A stretch of DNA of 64,000 nucleotides from a virus. The translations under genes were made by a program, and so were the position numbers. The notes beneath the pieces were generated by a model. It worked only from the letters and a program-made list of their open reading frames with translations. It was not told the DNA's origin and did not search any database. Shown piece after piece: positions 48,224 through 57,522 of the stretch. Positions within the stretch are counted from its first letter, which is position 1. Every line of letters begins with the position of its first letter. The stretch is from the IMG/VR virus record IMGVR_UViG_3300036760_000327, positions 42,487 through 106,486 of that record. The stretch is one strand, 5' to 3'.

Positions 48224-50067
48224 TATTCACTAACTCCTGGAGCTTGTCCACTAACTGGCTGTGGTGATAATCCAGCTCTATTAAGTAATCCGCCGCCCGC
48301 GACACGACTCATTTCTTGCATTTGTTGTACTGCCGGAACAGGAGGACTTCCTGGAGGAGGTACATTTGGAACATTACCAGGCCCACCTGGTCTTTCTTGT
48401 GGCTTACCGCCGCCCTTTGTTCCCTGGCCTTTAAGCTGGTTTTCCATTTGCATTAACATTAATTTTTGTTGCAATGCTTGCTGTTGTTCTTGCTGTATTT
48501 GTTCGGGTGATTTTAATAATCTATTAATATTTTTTATATCCAACACATCCAAAACCATTTTTCTTAATTCCAATTGGTTAATTGCAGGATCCTGATTAAA
48601 TAATTTATAAGCTTGCATTAATTGTTGAATTCGCACTTCTTTTATTGCCGTAGTAGAAGAACCCATTGGCTGAAAATTATATTGCTTAAGAATTTCATTA
48701 ATATCCTGTTGATAAAATGATGTTCCATTATATCGTTGAAATTCTTCTATACCCACAATTCTAGCAAACTCCTCAGGGGGTAAAAAATGATAATCTAGCC
48801 ATATGAACATTTTAGCCATAGCTCTTAATACAGTAAATTCCAACATCTTAACAACTGTATCAAATCGTATGTTGCTCGCCTGCTGTAATCTAACAATACC
48901 TGTAGCTGTTTCTCTTCTTTCTGGCAGTCCGCCACGAGAGTACAAAGATTCTCCACTAGCATCGTCAATATCTTTTTTAATTATACTTTCTTCTACATAA
49001 GCTGATTTAGTAACATCCCGAGTATCCAGTGACTTAATAGCATTAATATCATTAGACAATATAACATTTCCTGGATAAGATACCATATTATCAAAATCAA
49101 TATCAGCATATTTATTAGCAATCCACATACGGTTAATAATTAAATTAACATTATCCATGCGTTGATTTCTAACACTATTCAACTCTTCTTGTAAATTTTC
49201 AGAAACTTCAGGAATTCCTATCCCATATAATTCATGCGGAACCGGAATATATCTTGCCATAATAAAAGGCAATAAACCCTGAAAAGGATTGTCTTCAATT
49301 TTTAATACAAAATTTCTTGCTCCTACAACAATAATCTTATCCCTATCCCAATATTCTAATATTTCTACAATTTGCCGATTACTATCAAAACCATATTCAT
49401 CCAATATACCAACACTAGATAATCTTTCTTTCTTATAAGAATCTACAGTGGCCATAGATTCTGTATGGTTCAATAATTCTGGAACATTTTCATAAAACCC
49501 CTGGTCATATAATCTTTGTAATTCATCATAATCAACATAAGAAAGATGGATAATGTATTTCATTCGACGGACAGACTTGGCCCTATAATCTGGAAAAACA
49601 TTAAAAATATCAAGTGGTTCAATATCTATATAATTAAAACTTACAATTTCATCATCATTAAATTTAGGAATTACTTTAGCAAATGAAGTTCCGTACATTA
49701 CTGTTTCTTTAAAAAACTCCATGATTTTATTAAATAATTCTAATTGTTCTTCATCTAATTGATATTCAAGTAATCTTTCTAATAAGACAGACATTCCTTC
49801 AGCAGCACCCTTGCGAGGAATAACCGAAAGAATAGGACGAACATTAAATATCGTGCCCAACATTTTTGGTGTAATACTCTCAACAATTGCAAATATGTAA
49901 GGAACAAAAATATTAGATTTAAAGGGAGTAATGGTCACGTCTCTCCAACTGCGATATAATTTATAAAAACGTTTCCAACGTTCCTCGTAAGGTGCCCGCC
50001 ACTGCTTAGCAGCTTCGTAAGTAGTGGTAACAAACAAACTTGGATTCTCATCTCTATTGATCGGCAT
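48223..50067 (-). CDS. Portal protein
   Basis: The protein begins EERWKRFYKLYRSW, then VPYIFAIVESITPKML, ERLLEYQLDEEQLELFNK and FFKETVMYGTSFAKVIPKFN, followed by IDIEPLDIFNVFPDY. These features (early helix, the ...E.YG.g..k. strand, the wing ...P.d...Pd) are those of podovirus-type portals. A Gln/Pro-rich tail follows. It is next to the transglycosylase and terminase genes. The portal forms the dodecameric DNA gate. Confidence 0.85.
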   Translation of the reverse strand: MPINRDENPSLFVTTTYEAAKQWRAPYEERWKRFYKLYRSWRDVTITPFKSNIFVPYIFAIVESITPKMLGTIFNVRPILSVIPRKGAAEGMSVLLERLLEYQLDEEQLELFNKIMEFFKETVMYGTSFAKVIPKFNDDEIVSFNYIDIEPLDIFNVFPDYRAKSVRRMKYIIHLSYVDYDELQRLYDQGFYENVPELLNHTESMATVDSYKKERLSSVGILDEYGFDSNRQIVEILEYWDRDKIIVVGARNFVLKIEDNPFQGLLPFIMARYIPVPHELYGIGIPEVSENLQEELNSVRNQRMDNVNLIINRMWIANKYADIDFDNMVSYPGNVILSNDINAIKSLDTRDVTKSAYVEESIIKKDIDDASGESLYSRGGLPERRETATGIVRLQQASNIRFDTVVKMLEFTVLRAMAKMFIWLDYHFLPPEEFARIVGIEEFQRYNGTSFYQQDINEILKQYNFQPMGSSTTAIKEVRIQQLMQAYKLFNQDPAINQLELRKMVLDVLDIKNINRLLKSPEQIQQEQQQALQQKLMLMQMENQLKGQGTKGGGKPQERPGGPGNVPNVPPPGSPPVPAVQQMQEMSRVAGGGLLNRAGLSPQPVSGQAPGVSE

Positions 50068-50093
50068 TATTTATTATCCTTTATATCTTAATC

Positions 50094-51050
50094 TTACTTT
50101 AAATAATCAGATAAGAACGGTAATGACGGAAAAAGATCAGGCATACCAGATTGTCCTATTGGTACTGCTGCCGTTTCACCTGATTGTGCAAAAGGACTTA
50201 AACCAAGATTTAATCGTTTCATAGCATGTTCAACTGCCTTATCTACTATTGCTTGCGTTGGAGTTCCACCACCCAACAAATAATCAATTTCCTTTTTAGT
50301 TAATGTTGGAACAAGAGTTGGCACTTCTGTTTCTTTTCCCTGAATTGGCACTCCAATTGATATTTCGGTAGATACTCCCTTATCCGGTCTGGTTAATGTA
50401 CCCCAAAAACCTGGACCCTTCTGCCTTACTTTAGGTATATTACTCGGTAATACATCAGATAATTTTGGTTCAAATAATCCAGTAAGTTCTGGATTTTCTC
50501 TTAATAAATTAGCAATTCCAACAATTCTATTTGCTTGAGGCTTATCTTTCCAAAAATTTATTTTTTGATACGGCTTTCCAAATACCCGCGTTGTATCAAG
50601 TTGATATTTAACAACATCAGGATGACCAGTATAAATAGTTTTTCCTGTTCCTGAATAAGCCTGCAAAGCTGATAACAAATCTCCTGAATAACGTTTAAAT
50701 TGATCAGCTAAATACTTAGCCCCATAATCAATTATCGTTTGTCGTTGTTTTTCTAATTGCGTATCCGGTATTTTCTCCATTTGTTTTTGTAATTCAGGAT
50801 GCTTGTTCCAGAATATATGAACAGGATTACCATAATCCTGATTACCTAATCCACTTTCTGAAATACCAAGAGCCGTATAAAGAGAAGGATCTACTTCATG
50901 GCGTTTGGCTGCATCTATAAAATCTAGCATTGCATTTAAACTATACCAATCTGCCAATTTAGGATGTTCTAGATAAACCCAACTCGAGGGATCCTCGTGC
51001 GCTCCAGTTTCATAAAATCTTTTTGTTTTCCAATCTTTATAATCAGGCAT
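50094..51050 (-). CDS. Virion transglycosylase-like protein
   Basis: Start chosen at ATG 51050, which overlaps the terminase TAA (TAATG). ALGISESGLGNQDYG carries the catalytic Glu of lytic transglycosylases (ESxxG), and YLADQFKRYSGDLLSALQAYSGTG the following helix. The C-terminal part (RPDKGVSTEISIGVPIQG, TEVPTLVPTLT) is a conserved module of phage virion proteins. It could pierce the cell wall at infection. Confidence 0.8.
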   Translation of the reverse strand: MPDYKDWKTKRFYETGAHEDPSSWVYLEHPKLADWYSLNAMLDFIDAAKRHEVDPSLYTALGISESGLGNQDYGNPVHIFWNKHPELQKQMEKIPDTQLEKQRQTIIDYGAKYLADQFKRYSGDLLSALQAYSGTGKTIYTGHPDVVKYQLDTTRVFGKPYQKINFWKDKPQANRIVGIANLLRENPELTGLFEPKLSDVLPSNIPKVRQKGPGFWGTLTRPDKGVSTEISIGVPIQGKETEVPTLVPTLTKKEIDYLLGGGTPTQAIVDKAVEHAMKRLNLGLSPFAQSGETAAVPIGQSGMPDLFPSLPFLSDYLK

Positions 51051-52417
51051 TAGAAATATCCTGTCACTCGACTTATTTTTACTGGAGTTTTGGGAATTGC
51101 GTGAAAATCTGGATGTCGATAAACTATTGGGACCATGCACGCGTAGCGCAATGCATCGAGTATATGATTATCTTTTTTTAATATTCTCTCTTTTGGATCT
51201 CTTTGATCTCTATTACGCGCCCAATTATCCCAAATTAAATGATGAAATTGTCTTATTGTATTTACACAATTCCGAGTTACAAATAATCTTGGCCTTTTAT
51301 TTTTTCCCTGATCTAATAATGCATTTAATTCCAAAATACCCTCGGATACTCTTTTATCTGCATCCTGACAATATAAACCATACGGCATCAACATTTCTTT
51401 ATAACTTTTACCAGATGTTGCTTGTACAATATTACCTGATGTATCCATTACGCATAATTGCGGTTTTCTTCCTTTTAATTTTTTAAGTATTTCCTCTGCA
51501 ATTTCAGGAACTGTGCCTGCCTGTAATATTTCATCATAAACAATATATTCATTTTCTCGATTAAATGCTATAAAAGGAATCCCCCACGGATTTCGATCAT
51601 GTGGATCAATACCAAGAATAATCATATGATCATTTGTTATAACCATAGGTTCAATTATATTTTTATCCGAAAATGATTTAAAAACTAATCCACTTTTAGG
51701 TATAAATTCACCCATTAACGCGGCGTCTAAATTATCCCGCATCGCAGGATTGGCTTTAACCGCCTCAATCTCATCTTTAGAAATATGCGGATTTTCATCT
51801 GTTCTAACATGCCAATGCTCTACCGCTGGCGGAACAGCATCTGGATTATCATATAATTCTGAATACAACCAGGAAAGCCCGTGGATCGGCGTACAACTTA
51901 TAATTAATTTTCCCCCGACATCTACTGTTCGCATAAAGTTACTTTGAAAAATATCCAATGGAGGTTCTTCATCCATTCCAACGATTTGACGACTGGTTCC
52001 TTCAAAAGACTCAAGTTCAGATTCAAATGATTTTAATTCAATCTCGGTTCCATTTCTCAATAATATAATTGGACGTTCTTTACTACAATGACCATCCCAT
52101 GCCCAAGGATATAAGAACCGTTTAAAATATGGTAAAGCAATTCTAAATATTGCATTAAAATCTACTGTACAATATCGAATTTGCAAAGGGGGCGGGGGAT
52201 ACGGTAAGAATGGATGAATACCAGTTGCCGCCCAACAAATTTCTACAATATGCGAATAAGTTTTGCCGGATCGTTTTCCCCCGAGCAATAATCTCGTTTT
52301 AGAATTACTCTTGTGGAAAGCCAACATCTTATTATTATTCGGCTTATAAGAAAGTAAATCTGTAGATTGTTCTAGTTTAGATTGAGTTAAAGGATCATAA
52401 TTTTCTATATTCATCAT
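51050..52417 (-). CDS. terL: Terminase large subunit (ATPase-nuclease)
   Basis: Walker A is GGKRSGKT, Walker B with the catalytic Glu is QIVGMDEEP, and the coupling motif SCTP follows. The nuclease half has ILGIDPHDRNPWG (first Asp), CVMDTSGN and DNHILDALRYA (the other acidic residues). All motifs are complete. It packages DNA into the procapsid. The small subunit is at 56971-57426, unusually 4.5 kb upstream. Confidence 0.95.
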   Translation of the reverse strand: MMNIENYDPLTQSKLEQSTDLLSYKPNNNKMLAFHKSNSKTRLLLGGKRSGKTYSHIVEICWAATGIHPFLPYPPPPLQIRYCTVDFNAIFRIALPYFKRFLYPWAWDGHCSKERPIILLRNGTEIELKSFESELESFEGTSRQIVGMDEEPPLDIFQSNFMRTVDVGGKLIISCTPIHGLSWLYSELYDNPDAVPPAVEHWHVRTDENPHISKDEIEAVKANPAMRDNLDAALMGEFIPKSGLVFKSFSDKNIIEPMVITNDHMIILGIDPHDRNPWGIPFIAFNRENEYIVYDEILQAGTVPEIAEEILKKLKGRKPQLCVMDTSGNIVQATSGKSYKEMLMPYGLYCQDADKRVSEGILELNALLDQGKNKRPRLFVTRNCVNTIRQFHHLIWDNWARNRDQRDPKERILKKDNHILDALRYACMVPIVYRHPDFHAIPKTPVKISRVTGYF

Positions 52418-53676
52418 TAAAATTTTATATTAATTTGCTGGGACAAAGCGGCCAATTCTTTTATTCCCTCGTCTAAACTATCCGTAAAAGTATCTATATA
52501 ATATCCTTCAACCTGGGAAGCATATTCTTTAACTTTCCCGATTGCTTCTTCTATTGTATCTCCAACAGCTACCACAGCCGCAATTTCGGGTATTCCTACT
52601 AGTTGTGGAACAACATAATATTCTTTGTTAATAATGGTTAAATTTCTAAGTTTTATATTTTTTCGTATGCCAGAAGGAAATTGCACAGCTTGCCAATTCT
52701 TATCTGCCCACATAGACTGTATTAACAATTCTGCGCCGTACGTATATGAACAAATAGGATCAATTAATTTACCGTTTGCTCCGTTCCATATAATATCCGA
52801 CAAATTCTCTATCATAATTTGGTATAACTCGCCAGGCGGACTTCCCATACGAGTGCAGGGATCTAAAAAATATGGTATCTTATTTTTTATACGTAACTCA
52901 GATGAAAAAAAATTTCTATATCTATAACTTTTTAAAACGGGAGATAAGCGCTCATTAACATAAGAAATCTGTTTAGGCATTTTAGAAGCATCTGTAAATT
53001 TTTCTAAATAACCTTTGTCCTTAACTTCTATTCCATAAAAAGCACTTCTTGGAAATTGTCCGTCAATTGTATATCCATCATAACCAATCTCTATGGCATC
53101 ATCTATGGCATCCTCGACAATAAACTTCGTAATACTATTTTTTGCCCCCAATAAATATTCTATTTCATTTAATTTTGGTTCAATTAATTTATAATTTTTA
53201 GACGGAAAGGTTTCAAAATCTCCACGAGTAACATTTATTTTTATCCATTTATTATCATTCAATTTCAAATATTTACGAAGATTATCCATTCCAATAATAA
53301 CTTCATATTTATTTATGGGAATTTTTAAACTTTTAAAAAGTTGTTTTGTTTTATCCCTTTGTAATTCTAATTGTTCTCCCTTCCGGCTTCCCCATACTCT
53401 TTTTCCTAATTTTTCCAAATGTAATTGCAGCGGACCAAAATATATATCAGGAAATACAAATAAATCTATATCATCAATAATACTCCAGAAATCATTAACT
53501 CTAGTGATTCCAGGAACACCATACCCAACCAGCATATCATTAGATCTAGGAAACGAACTCTCCCACGGACTATAATAATAAACTTTTCCAAAAGACTCTG
53601 ATAAAGTAATTGCCAACTCTACGAACAAACCATTATCTATAATACAGACAGATTTAGTTTTATAATTATTTTCCAT
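52417..53676 (-). CDS. ATP-grasp protein (PurD/GARS-like), unknown substrate
   Basis: The layout is an N-terminal Rossmann-like part (YSPWESSFPRSNDM, DIDLFVFPDIYFG), then GKRVWGSRKGEQLELQRDKTKQLF, the usual entry into an ATP-grasp domain, IEVKDKGYLEKF and YFLDPCTRMGSPPGEL-like loops, and a C-terminal AAVVAVGDTIEEAIGK helix. ATP-grasp enzymes join a carboxylate and an amine. This one shares a TAATG with terminase. Its partner could be the SpeD-like protein before it, overlapping by 11 bases. Confidence 0.75.
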   Translation of the reverse strand: MENNYKTKSVCIIDNGLFVELAITLSESFGKVYYYSPWESSFPRSNDMLVGYGVPGITRVNDFWSIIDDIDLFVFPDIYFGPLQLHLEKLGKRVWGSRKGEQLELQRDKTKQLFKSLKIPINKYEVIIGMDNLRKYLKLNDNKWIKINVTRGDFETFPSKNYKLIEPKLNEIEYLLGAKNSITKFIVEDAIDDAIEIGYDGYTIDGQFPRSAFYGIEVKDKGYLEKFTDASKMPKQISYVNERLSPVLKSYRYRNFFSSELRIKNKIPYFLDPCTRMGSPPGELYQIMIENLSDIIWNGANGKLIDPICSYTYGAELLIQSMWADKNWQAVQFPSGIRKNIKLRNLTIINKEYYVVPQLVGIPEIAAVVAVGDTIEEAIGKVKEYASQVEGYYIDTFTDSLDEGIKELAALSQQINIKF

Positions 53677-54025
53677 TTAATCGAAGTTCCATTATCTTTT
53701 TCTGATTTACTTTTAAACCAAATTCTTTTAATTTAATCATAACTCTTTTTGCATCAAACGGTTTACAACTTGCAATAAATAAATATGCTCCATGAAAATC
53801 ATCCCATACATCAAATGCCATAAAAGATTCAGTCAGTGCTTGAAAAAAAGTAAATCCATTACCACCCTTAGAATCAAATGGATATGTACATAATAAAGCA
53901 CCTGGCATGGACGTCATTCCAATTGTTTTTATAATAGCATTTGACAACTTTAAAATATCTTCTTGACTAATAACTCCCTTAAGAGAAAGCGCTATTATAT
54001 TTATTCTCTCTCCAAATTTAAGCAC
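53666..54025 (-). CDS. SpeD (AdoMet decarboxylase)-like protein
   Basis: GNGFTFFQALTESFMAFDVW aligns with the prokaryotic AdoMet decarboxylase cleavage region, in which an ESH tripeptide is followed by a Trp-containing loop, and LFIASCKPFD aligns with its DVFTCG strand. The Ser that would become the pyruvoyl group is present but the following His is Phe, so self-processing is uncertain. The 119-residue length is typical. Polyamine-type activity or a new function are both possible. Confidence 0.6.
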   Translation of the reverse strand: MLKFGERINIIALSLKGVISQEDILKLSNAIIKTIGMTSMPGALLCTYPFDSKGGNGFTFFQALTESFMAFDVWDDFHGAYLFIASCKPFDAKRVMIKLKEFGLKVNQKKIMELRLNGK

Positions 54026-54365
54026 AAAAAATTTCCTCGTATTTCTTCCAGGGAATTTTTAAATAACTACAAATTAATCTTTCTATGCCTTCTGCAAATA
54101 AATGTGCATCTCTATACGGTGCATCTATCTCAAGTCCAGGTTCTTCTACATTTAAATGATTTTTATCAAAATTGGATATTACTTCCTCTGGAATACCAGC
54201 ATGTTTAGTTAACATTTCTTCGATTATGGCGTGTATCAAAATTAATTTATCATATATTTCATTACCAGTTTCAGCAATCTCAAATACTAATTCGCCATTT
54301 TTATAAAAAAAATCATCATATTGTAGATTTCTGATGGTGTCTTTCGGCTTAATCTTAATTTGCAT
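54018..54365 (-). CDS. Conserved phage protein of a peptidase-like family (115 aa)
   Basis: LILIHAIIEEMLTKHAGIPEEV, PGLEIDAPYRDAHLFAEGIE and LKIPWKKYEEIF match a small family in which HELxE-like helix, aPY..AH and W..Y recur. Here the motif reads HAIIE, so a metal site is not assured. The gene overlaps the next by eight bases and the membrane-protein gene by 11. Confidence 0.6.
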   Translation of the reverse strand: MQIKIKPKDTIRNLQYDDFFYKNGELVFEIAETGNEIYDKLILIHAIIEEMLTKHAGIPEEVISNFDKNHLNVEEPGLEIDAPYRDAHLFAEGIERLICSYLKIPWKKYEEIFCA

Positions 54366-54621
54366 TTTTTCTCAACTGAATATAATTCCAAATACAAGTA
54401 CCAATTAAAATCATGTCAACCGGAATAAGAACTGCCCAATTGCCAAAATAACCGAATAGTCCAATCAATATTTGACCAGCAATTTTAGCTGGCAATAACC
54501 CCAAAAATTTTATAACAGGATTAAGTTCTTTCCCGCCTTTACGTAAAATTATTCTGGTAAAATAAAAATCTAGCCAATTTAAAATTGTAAATAAAATATA
54601 CAAAGAAATAAAAGGAATCAT
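54355..54621 (-). CDS. Small integral membrane protein (DUF5658-like)
   Basis: Three hydrophobic stretches: LYILFTILNWLDFYFT, AKIAGQILIGLFGYF and WAVLIPVDMILIGTCIW. LNWLDFYFTRIILRKGGKELNP fits a widespread family of three-span proteins with the pattern LNxxDxxxT...GGxELNP. Function is unknown. It could be an extra holin or antiholin, but it lies far from the lysozyme. Confidence 0.65.
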   Translation of the reverse strand: MIPFISLYILFTILNWLDFYFTRIILRKGGKELNPVIKFLGLLPAKIAGQILIGLFGYFGNWAVLIPVDMILIGTCIWNYIQLRKNAN

Positions 54622-54852
54622 TTACACCCCCGCAATTGTCTTAATCTGATCCTTCTGGGCTTGAGTTAAAAAGTCCCACCTATCCCTTATAGATTTAGAT
54701 TCTTCATCAAGCATTTCTCTAATCCAGGATGCCAAAAGACTTTTCACGACATAACCATCAAAGACCTGAGCCTTAGTCTTCTTCTCTTTTGTTGCCTTCC
54801 AAGTAAGTGCCTTATCTTCTAAATCTGAAATTGTAATTGAATAGATTGCCAT
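54622..54852 (-). CDS. Small protein, unknown (76 aa)
   Basis: Begins MAIYSITISDLEDKALTWKA and ends LTQAQKDQIKTIAGV. Helical and charged. Preceded by GGAGGATTAAA. Small proteins with this N-terminus occur with phage structural genes. Follows the fibre-like gene by 48 bases and is adjacent to the membrane protein. Confidence 0.5.
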   Translation of the reverse strand: MAIYSITISDLEDKALTWKATKEKKTKAQVFDGYVVKSLLASWIREMLDEESKSIRDRWDFLTQAQKDQIKTIAGV

Positions 54853-54900
54853 TTTAATCCTCCTTTATGGCGAGATTTAAAATTTCTTCTCATTTTAATA

Positions 54901-55779
54901 TCACGAAGTGGGTGCTATAGAATCCTCATACCACACTGTTATCCTTACTTGCCCAGTCGCAGCCGCTGGTGTTGCATTTGGAGTAATTCTTATCTTTTGC
55001 GCCGCCCCATTGTTGTAAGGACAATTTAGATTGCCCTTATCTGTACTATTTGCTGCCGTAGAAACCGCTGCCGTATTAAATACTGTTGTAGAAGTTGCTC
55101 CAGTCACTGTGAAGGTGGCTGCTGTTGGAATGACTGTCACGACCCTAACCGAAACAGCTTTTACAATTACATTAGCAGGAATTTGAATCACTGTATCAGT
55201 GGTGGCCGCAGCCGCTATGGTGGTGAGTTCACTTAGAGACTTATAAGAAATTTGCTGACCATTTGCTAATCCCGTGCTTAATTGACCGTCTGGAGCAGGC
55301 GTCCCGATGCCGACATTGCCGCTTGTTGTATACACATTTCCCGTTGTTGAATCAAACCGTAAAAACTCGGTGAGAGCATTAACTTTCCATCCAGAAAACC
55401 TCATATCTACATTTGTACTAGAGGGAGAAATCATCTGAATATGCCCTAACTTTGTTGCGCCTTGATAAAATCCTAATGTGGCTGATGCCCCAACCGGAAA
55501 TTCTGCTGTTTCTAACCTTATTTCCGAAGCTGAAACATGACTCACTTGCAACCCCGCCCCCGGCCCCGTCGTCCCGATGCTGACGTTGCCTCCCATTATT
55601 GAGAGTAAGCCAGCTCCTGAACGATAAAGACCAAGTGTCGGCTCACTTGCAAAAGCCAAACTCAGAGCAGTCGACAAACCATCGAGAAGAAAGATGGGCA
55701 ATGTTGATGTTATTTTTGATCCGTCTGAACTTAATCCAGCAACTCCACTATTCCACGCACCAGCACGATCCCAACTCAT
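54901..55779 (-). CDS. Fibre/appendage protein with GIGT repeats
   Basis: GLYRSGAGLLSIMGGNVSIGTTG and GNVYTTSGNVGIGTPAPDG are repeat units of the SGNVGIGTxxP type found in phage tail fibres before an intramolecular-chaperone or receptor domain. The C-terminal 100 residues are Ala/Thr/Val-rich (ATFTVTGATSTTVFN) and look like a beta-sandwich. Likely part of the virion. Confidence 0.65.
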   Translation of the reverse strand: MSWDRAGAWNSGVAGLSSDGSKITSTLPIFLLDGLSTALSLAFASEPTLGLYRSGAGLLSIMGGNVSIGTTGPGAGLQVSHVSASEIRLETAEFPVGASATLGFYQGATKLGHIQMISPSSTNVDMRFSGWKVNALTEFLRFDSTTGNVYTTSGNVGIGTPAPDGQLSTGLANGQQISYKSLSELTTIAAAATTDTVIQIPANVIVKAVSVRVVTVIPTAATFTVTGATSTTVFNTAAVSTAANSTDKGNLNCPYNNGAAQKIRITPNATPAAATGQVRITVWYEDSIAPTS

Positions 55780-55781
55780 TT

Positions 55782-56027
55782 TTATTTCACCTCGTCTAGG
55801 ATAATACTATAATCATTTGCTATATTGCCATTTTCATAACCATGATTCTTAACTATCTTTTTAATCAATTCATCCAATTCTTTTTGCATTCTAGGAATTT
55901 GATCATTTAAAACTATAAACCTTTCTTTAATAGCCATAGCTTCATTCTGTCGAGCTAAAATCTTACTATTCAATTCCAATAATTCAATTTTCTCCGCATC
56001 ATTTAAATATACTTTTTCGTCCATCAT
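55782..56027 (-). CDS. Small coiled-coil protein (81 aa)
   Basis: EKIELLELNSKILARQNEAM and MQKELDELIKKIVKNHGY show heptad-like hydrophobic spacing. It follows the structural gene at 56048 and precedes the fibre; a fibre trimerisation or assembly factor is plausible. The upstream sequence has AAAGGAGG. Confidence 0.55.
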   Translation of the reverse strand: MMDEKVYLNDAEKIELLELNSKILARQNEAMAIKERFIVLNDQIPRMQKELDELIKKIVKNHGYENGNIANDYSIILDEVK

Positions 56028-56047
56028 CTTCCTCCTTTTATTAGGGA

Positions 56048-56416
56048 TTAGGATTGTTTAAAAAATCTAACTGATAAGGTAACATTTGGATCGCTTGTAC
56101 TTAAAGCCGTAGCCCTAAATCTTATAAATCGCATTGGAACAGGAGCTATACTTTTTACCACTGTCCCAGCCCCTTTATCAGATTCTATATCTGAAACTCC
56201 TGTTGGATATACAAAATTACTAGAAGTATTGTCATAACTTTCTTCCACATATATTCTTGCATGAGCAGTTCCTGTAGACGCGACAGTATACCATATTCCA
56301 AAATAACCTTGATCACTAACATCTATAGGATCACTAACTGCTGTTGCACCACTTGTCAATATGGTTAATGAAAATACTGACAATATCTCCCCTTCTCCTT
56401 TTACTGGTTGGCCCAT
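56048..56416 (-). CDS. Small beta-rich structural protein (122 aa)
   Basis: Starts MGQPVKGEGEILSVFSL and contains FGIWYTVASTGTAHARIYVEE and PVPMRFIRFRATALS, the pattern of a phage virion beta-sandwich. Strand periodicity is clear and there are no Cys. Near the terminase small subunit and fibre genes. Probably a minor virion protein. Confidence 0.6.
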   Translation of the reverse strand: MGQPVKGEGEILSVFSLTILTSGATAVSDPIDVSDQGYFGIWYTVASTGTAHARIYVEESYDNTSSNFVYPTGVSDIESDKGAGTVVKSIAPVPMRFIRFRATALSTSDPNVTLSVRFFKQS

Positions 56417-56417
56417 T

Positions 56418-56987
56418 TTAATTGATCTCCTTATCTTTATTTGTTTCCTGTATAACTTCTTCTTGCTCTAAGTACTTAATAGCATTTAATAAAATTAATT
56501 TATTGTCATAAAATAAACCAAGTGCACTATTACAGGTAGGACATAGCAAACCTCGAATTTTTCCTGTTATATGATTATGATCCACACCTAATTTTGTAAT
56601 TTTACCACAAATTGCACATTTTCCATTCTGCTTTTCTATTAATTTATTATATTCTATTAAAGTCAAATTATAATTATTTCACAATTTTCGTTGTTTATCG
56701 GCCTCTTTTCGTTTTCCGTTATATCGCTTTCGATCATATTCTCTTACATGCTCTCTGTTATTTTCAATCCATTTCTTTCTATATCCTTTGACTTTACCTG
56801 GATTTTCTTTACTCCATCGCCGACGATAAGCTTTATTGCGTTCATATAGTTGTGCTTTATGTTCCTGATAATATAAACTTTTATATTTCTTATTTTTATC
56901 ACTGCGTCTCAAACTTGATTTTTTATTACTAGCTAGTATTCGGTCTTTATTCTTCTGATAATATTCTTTGCTATACGCTACCATCAT
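56418..56987 (-). pseudogene. Endonuclease VII-like HNH gene with in-frame TGA
   Basis: The first 102 codons are the helical, basic N-terminal extension (YYQKNKDRILASNKK; RWSKENPGKVKGYRKKW). A TGA at 56679-56681 interrupts; the same frame continues NNYNLTLIEYNKLIEKQNGK and CAICGKITKLGVDHNH, CPTCNSALG, the endonuclease VII zinc/HNH core. No frameshift is involved. A TTG at 56666 could start a core-only protein but lacks a ribosome site. TGA stops other genes here, so it is a nonsense mutation or readthrough. Confidence 0.72.
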
Positions 56988-57426
56988 TAACCTTCTCTTG
57001 TTCCGGTTCCGGTTCTTCCAGTTGTGCTCTTATCATATCCCGAATATCTTCCACGCTAGCACTACCAAATATCCCAATAGCTTTAAGCTCTACCTGTTCA
57101 GGCGGCTTGAGACCAGCACCCCAGAGAATCTCGCGGTTTGCTTCCAGCCGTACTTTCTCGCTTTCTGCATTATTGGCCAAATTAATAATATTGTCCAAAG
57201 CTTCGGGAGAAAGTAGTACAAATTGTGCTCTTATACCCTGTTGAATTTCTTCAATCAAAGATTTGATCTTCGGATCAGATAATTTATGATAAGCTGTTGA
57301 TTTTAAATACTTTACCTTTTTTGCATTATCCGGATAAGCCAATTTATAACTTTCTACAGCATCCTGAGTTTCAGCATAATATTTTGCAAAAGCTATTTGT
57401 TGAGCAGTAGGTTTTCCGTTTGACAT
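56971..57426 (-). CDS. Terminase small subunit
   Basis: TAQQIAFAKYYAETQDAVESYKLAYPDNAK is the N-terminal HTH of Terminase_2-type small subunits (seen in pieces), then STAYHKLSDPKIKSLIEEIQ and a C-terminal oligomerisation part. It recognises packaging sites and feeds DNA to the large subunit at 51050-52417. A 96-base gap upstream contains only a possible 17-codon frame and no recognisable site. Confidence 0.8.
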   Translation of the reverse strand: MSNGKPTAQQIAFAKYYAETQDAVESYKLAYPDNAKKVKYLKSTAYHKLSDPKIKSLIEEIQQGIRAQFVLLSPEALDNIINLANNAESEKVRLEANREILWGAGLKPPEQVELKAIGIFGSASVEDIRDMIRAQLEEPEPEQEKVNDGSV

Positions 57427-57522
57427 ATTATAACACTCTCTTAAATAAATTTAGATGTTTTTCTCCATACAAATATGTTATCCCCTAAAGCCATAAATTA
57501 TCCTGCCAAATTAGCCATTGCC

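Noticed and set aside
57427-57522. 17-codon frame before the terminase small subunit
   Set aside because: Has a partial ribosome site but is too short to support.
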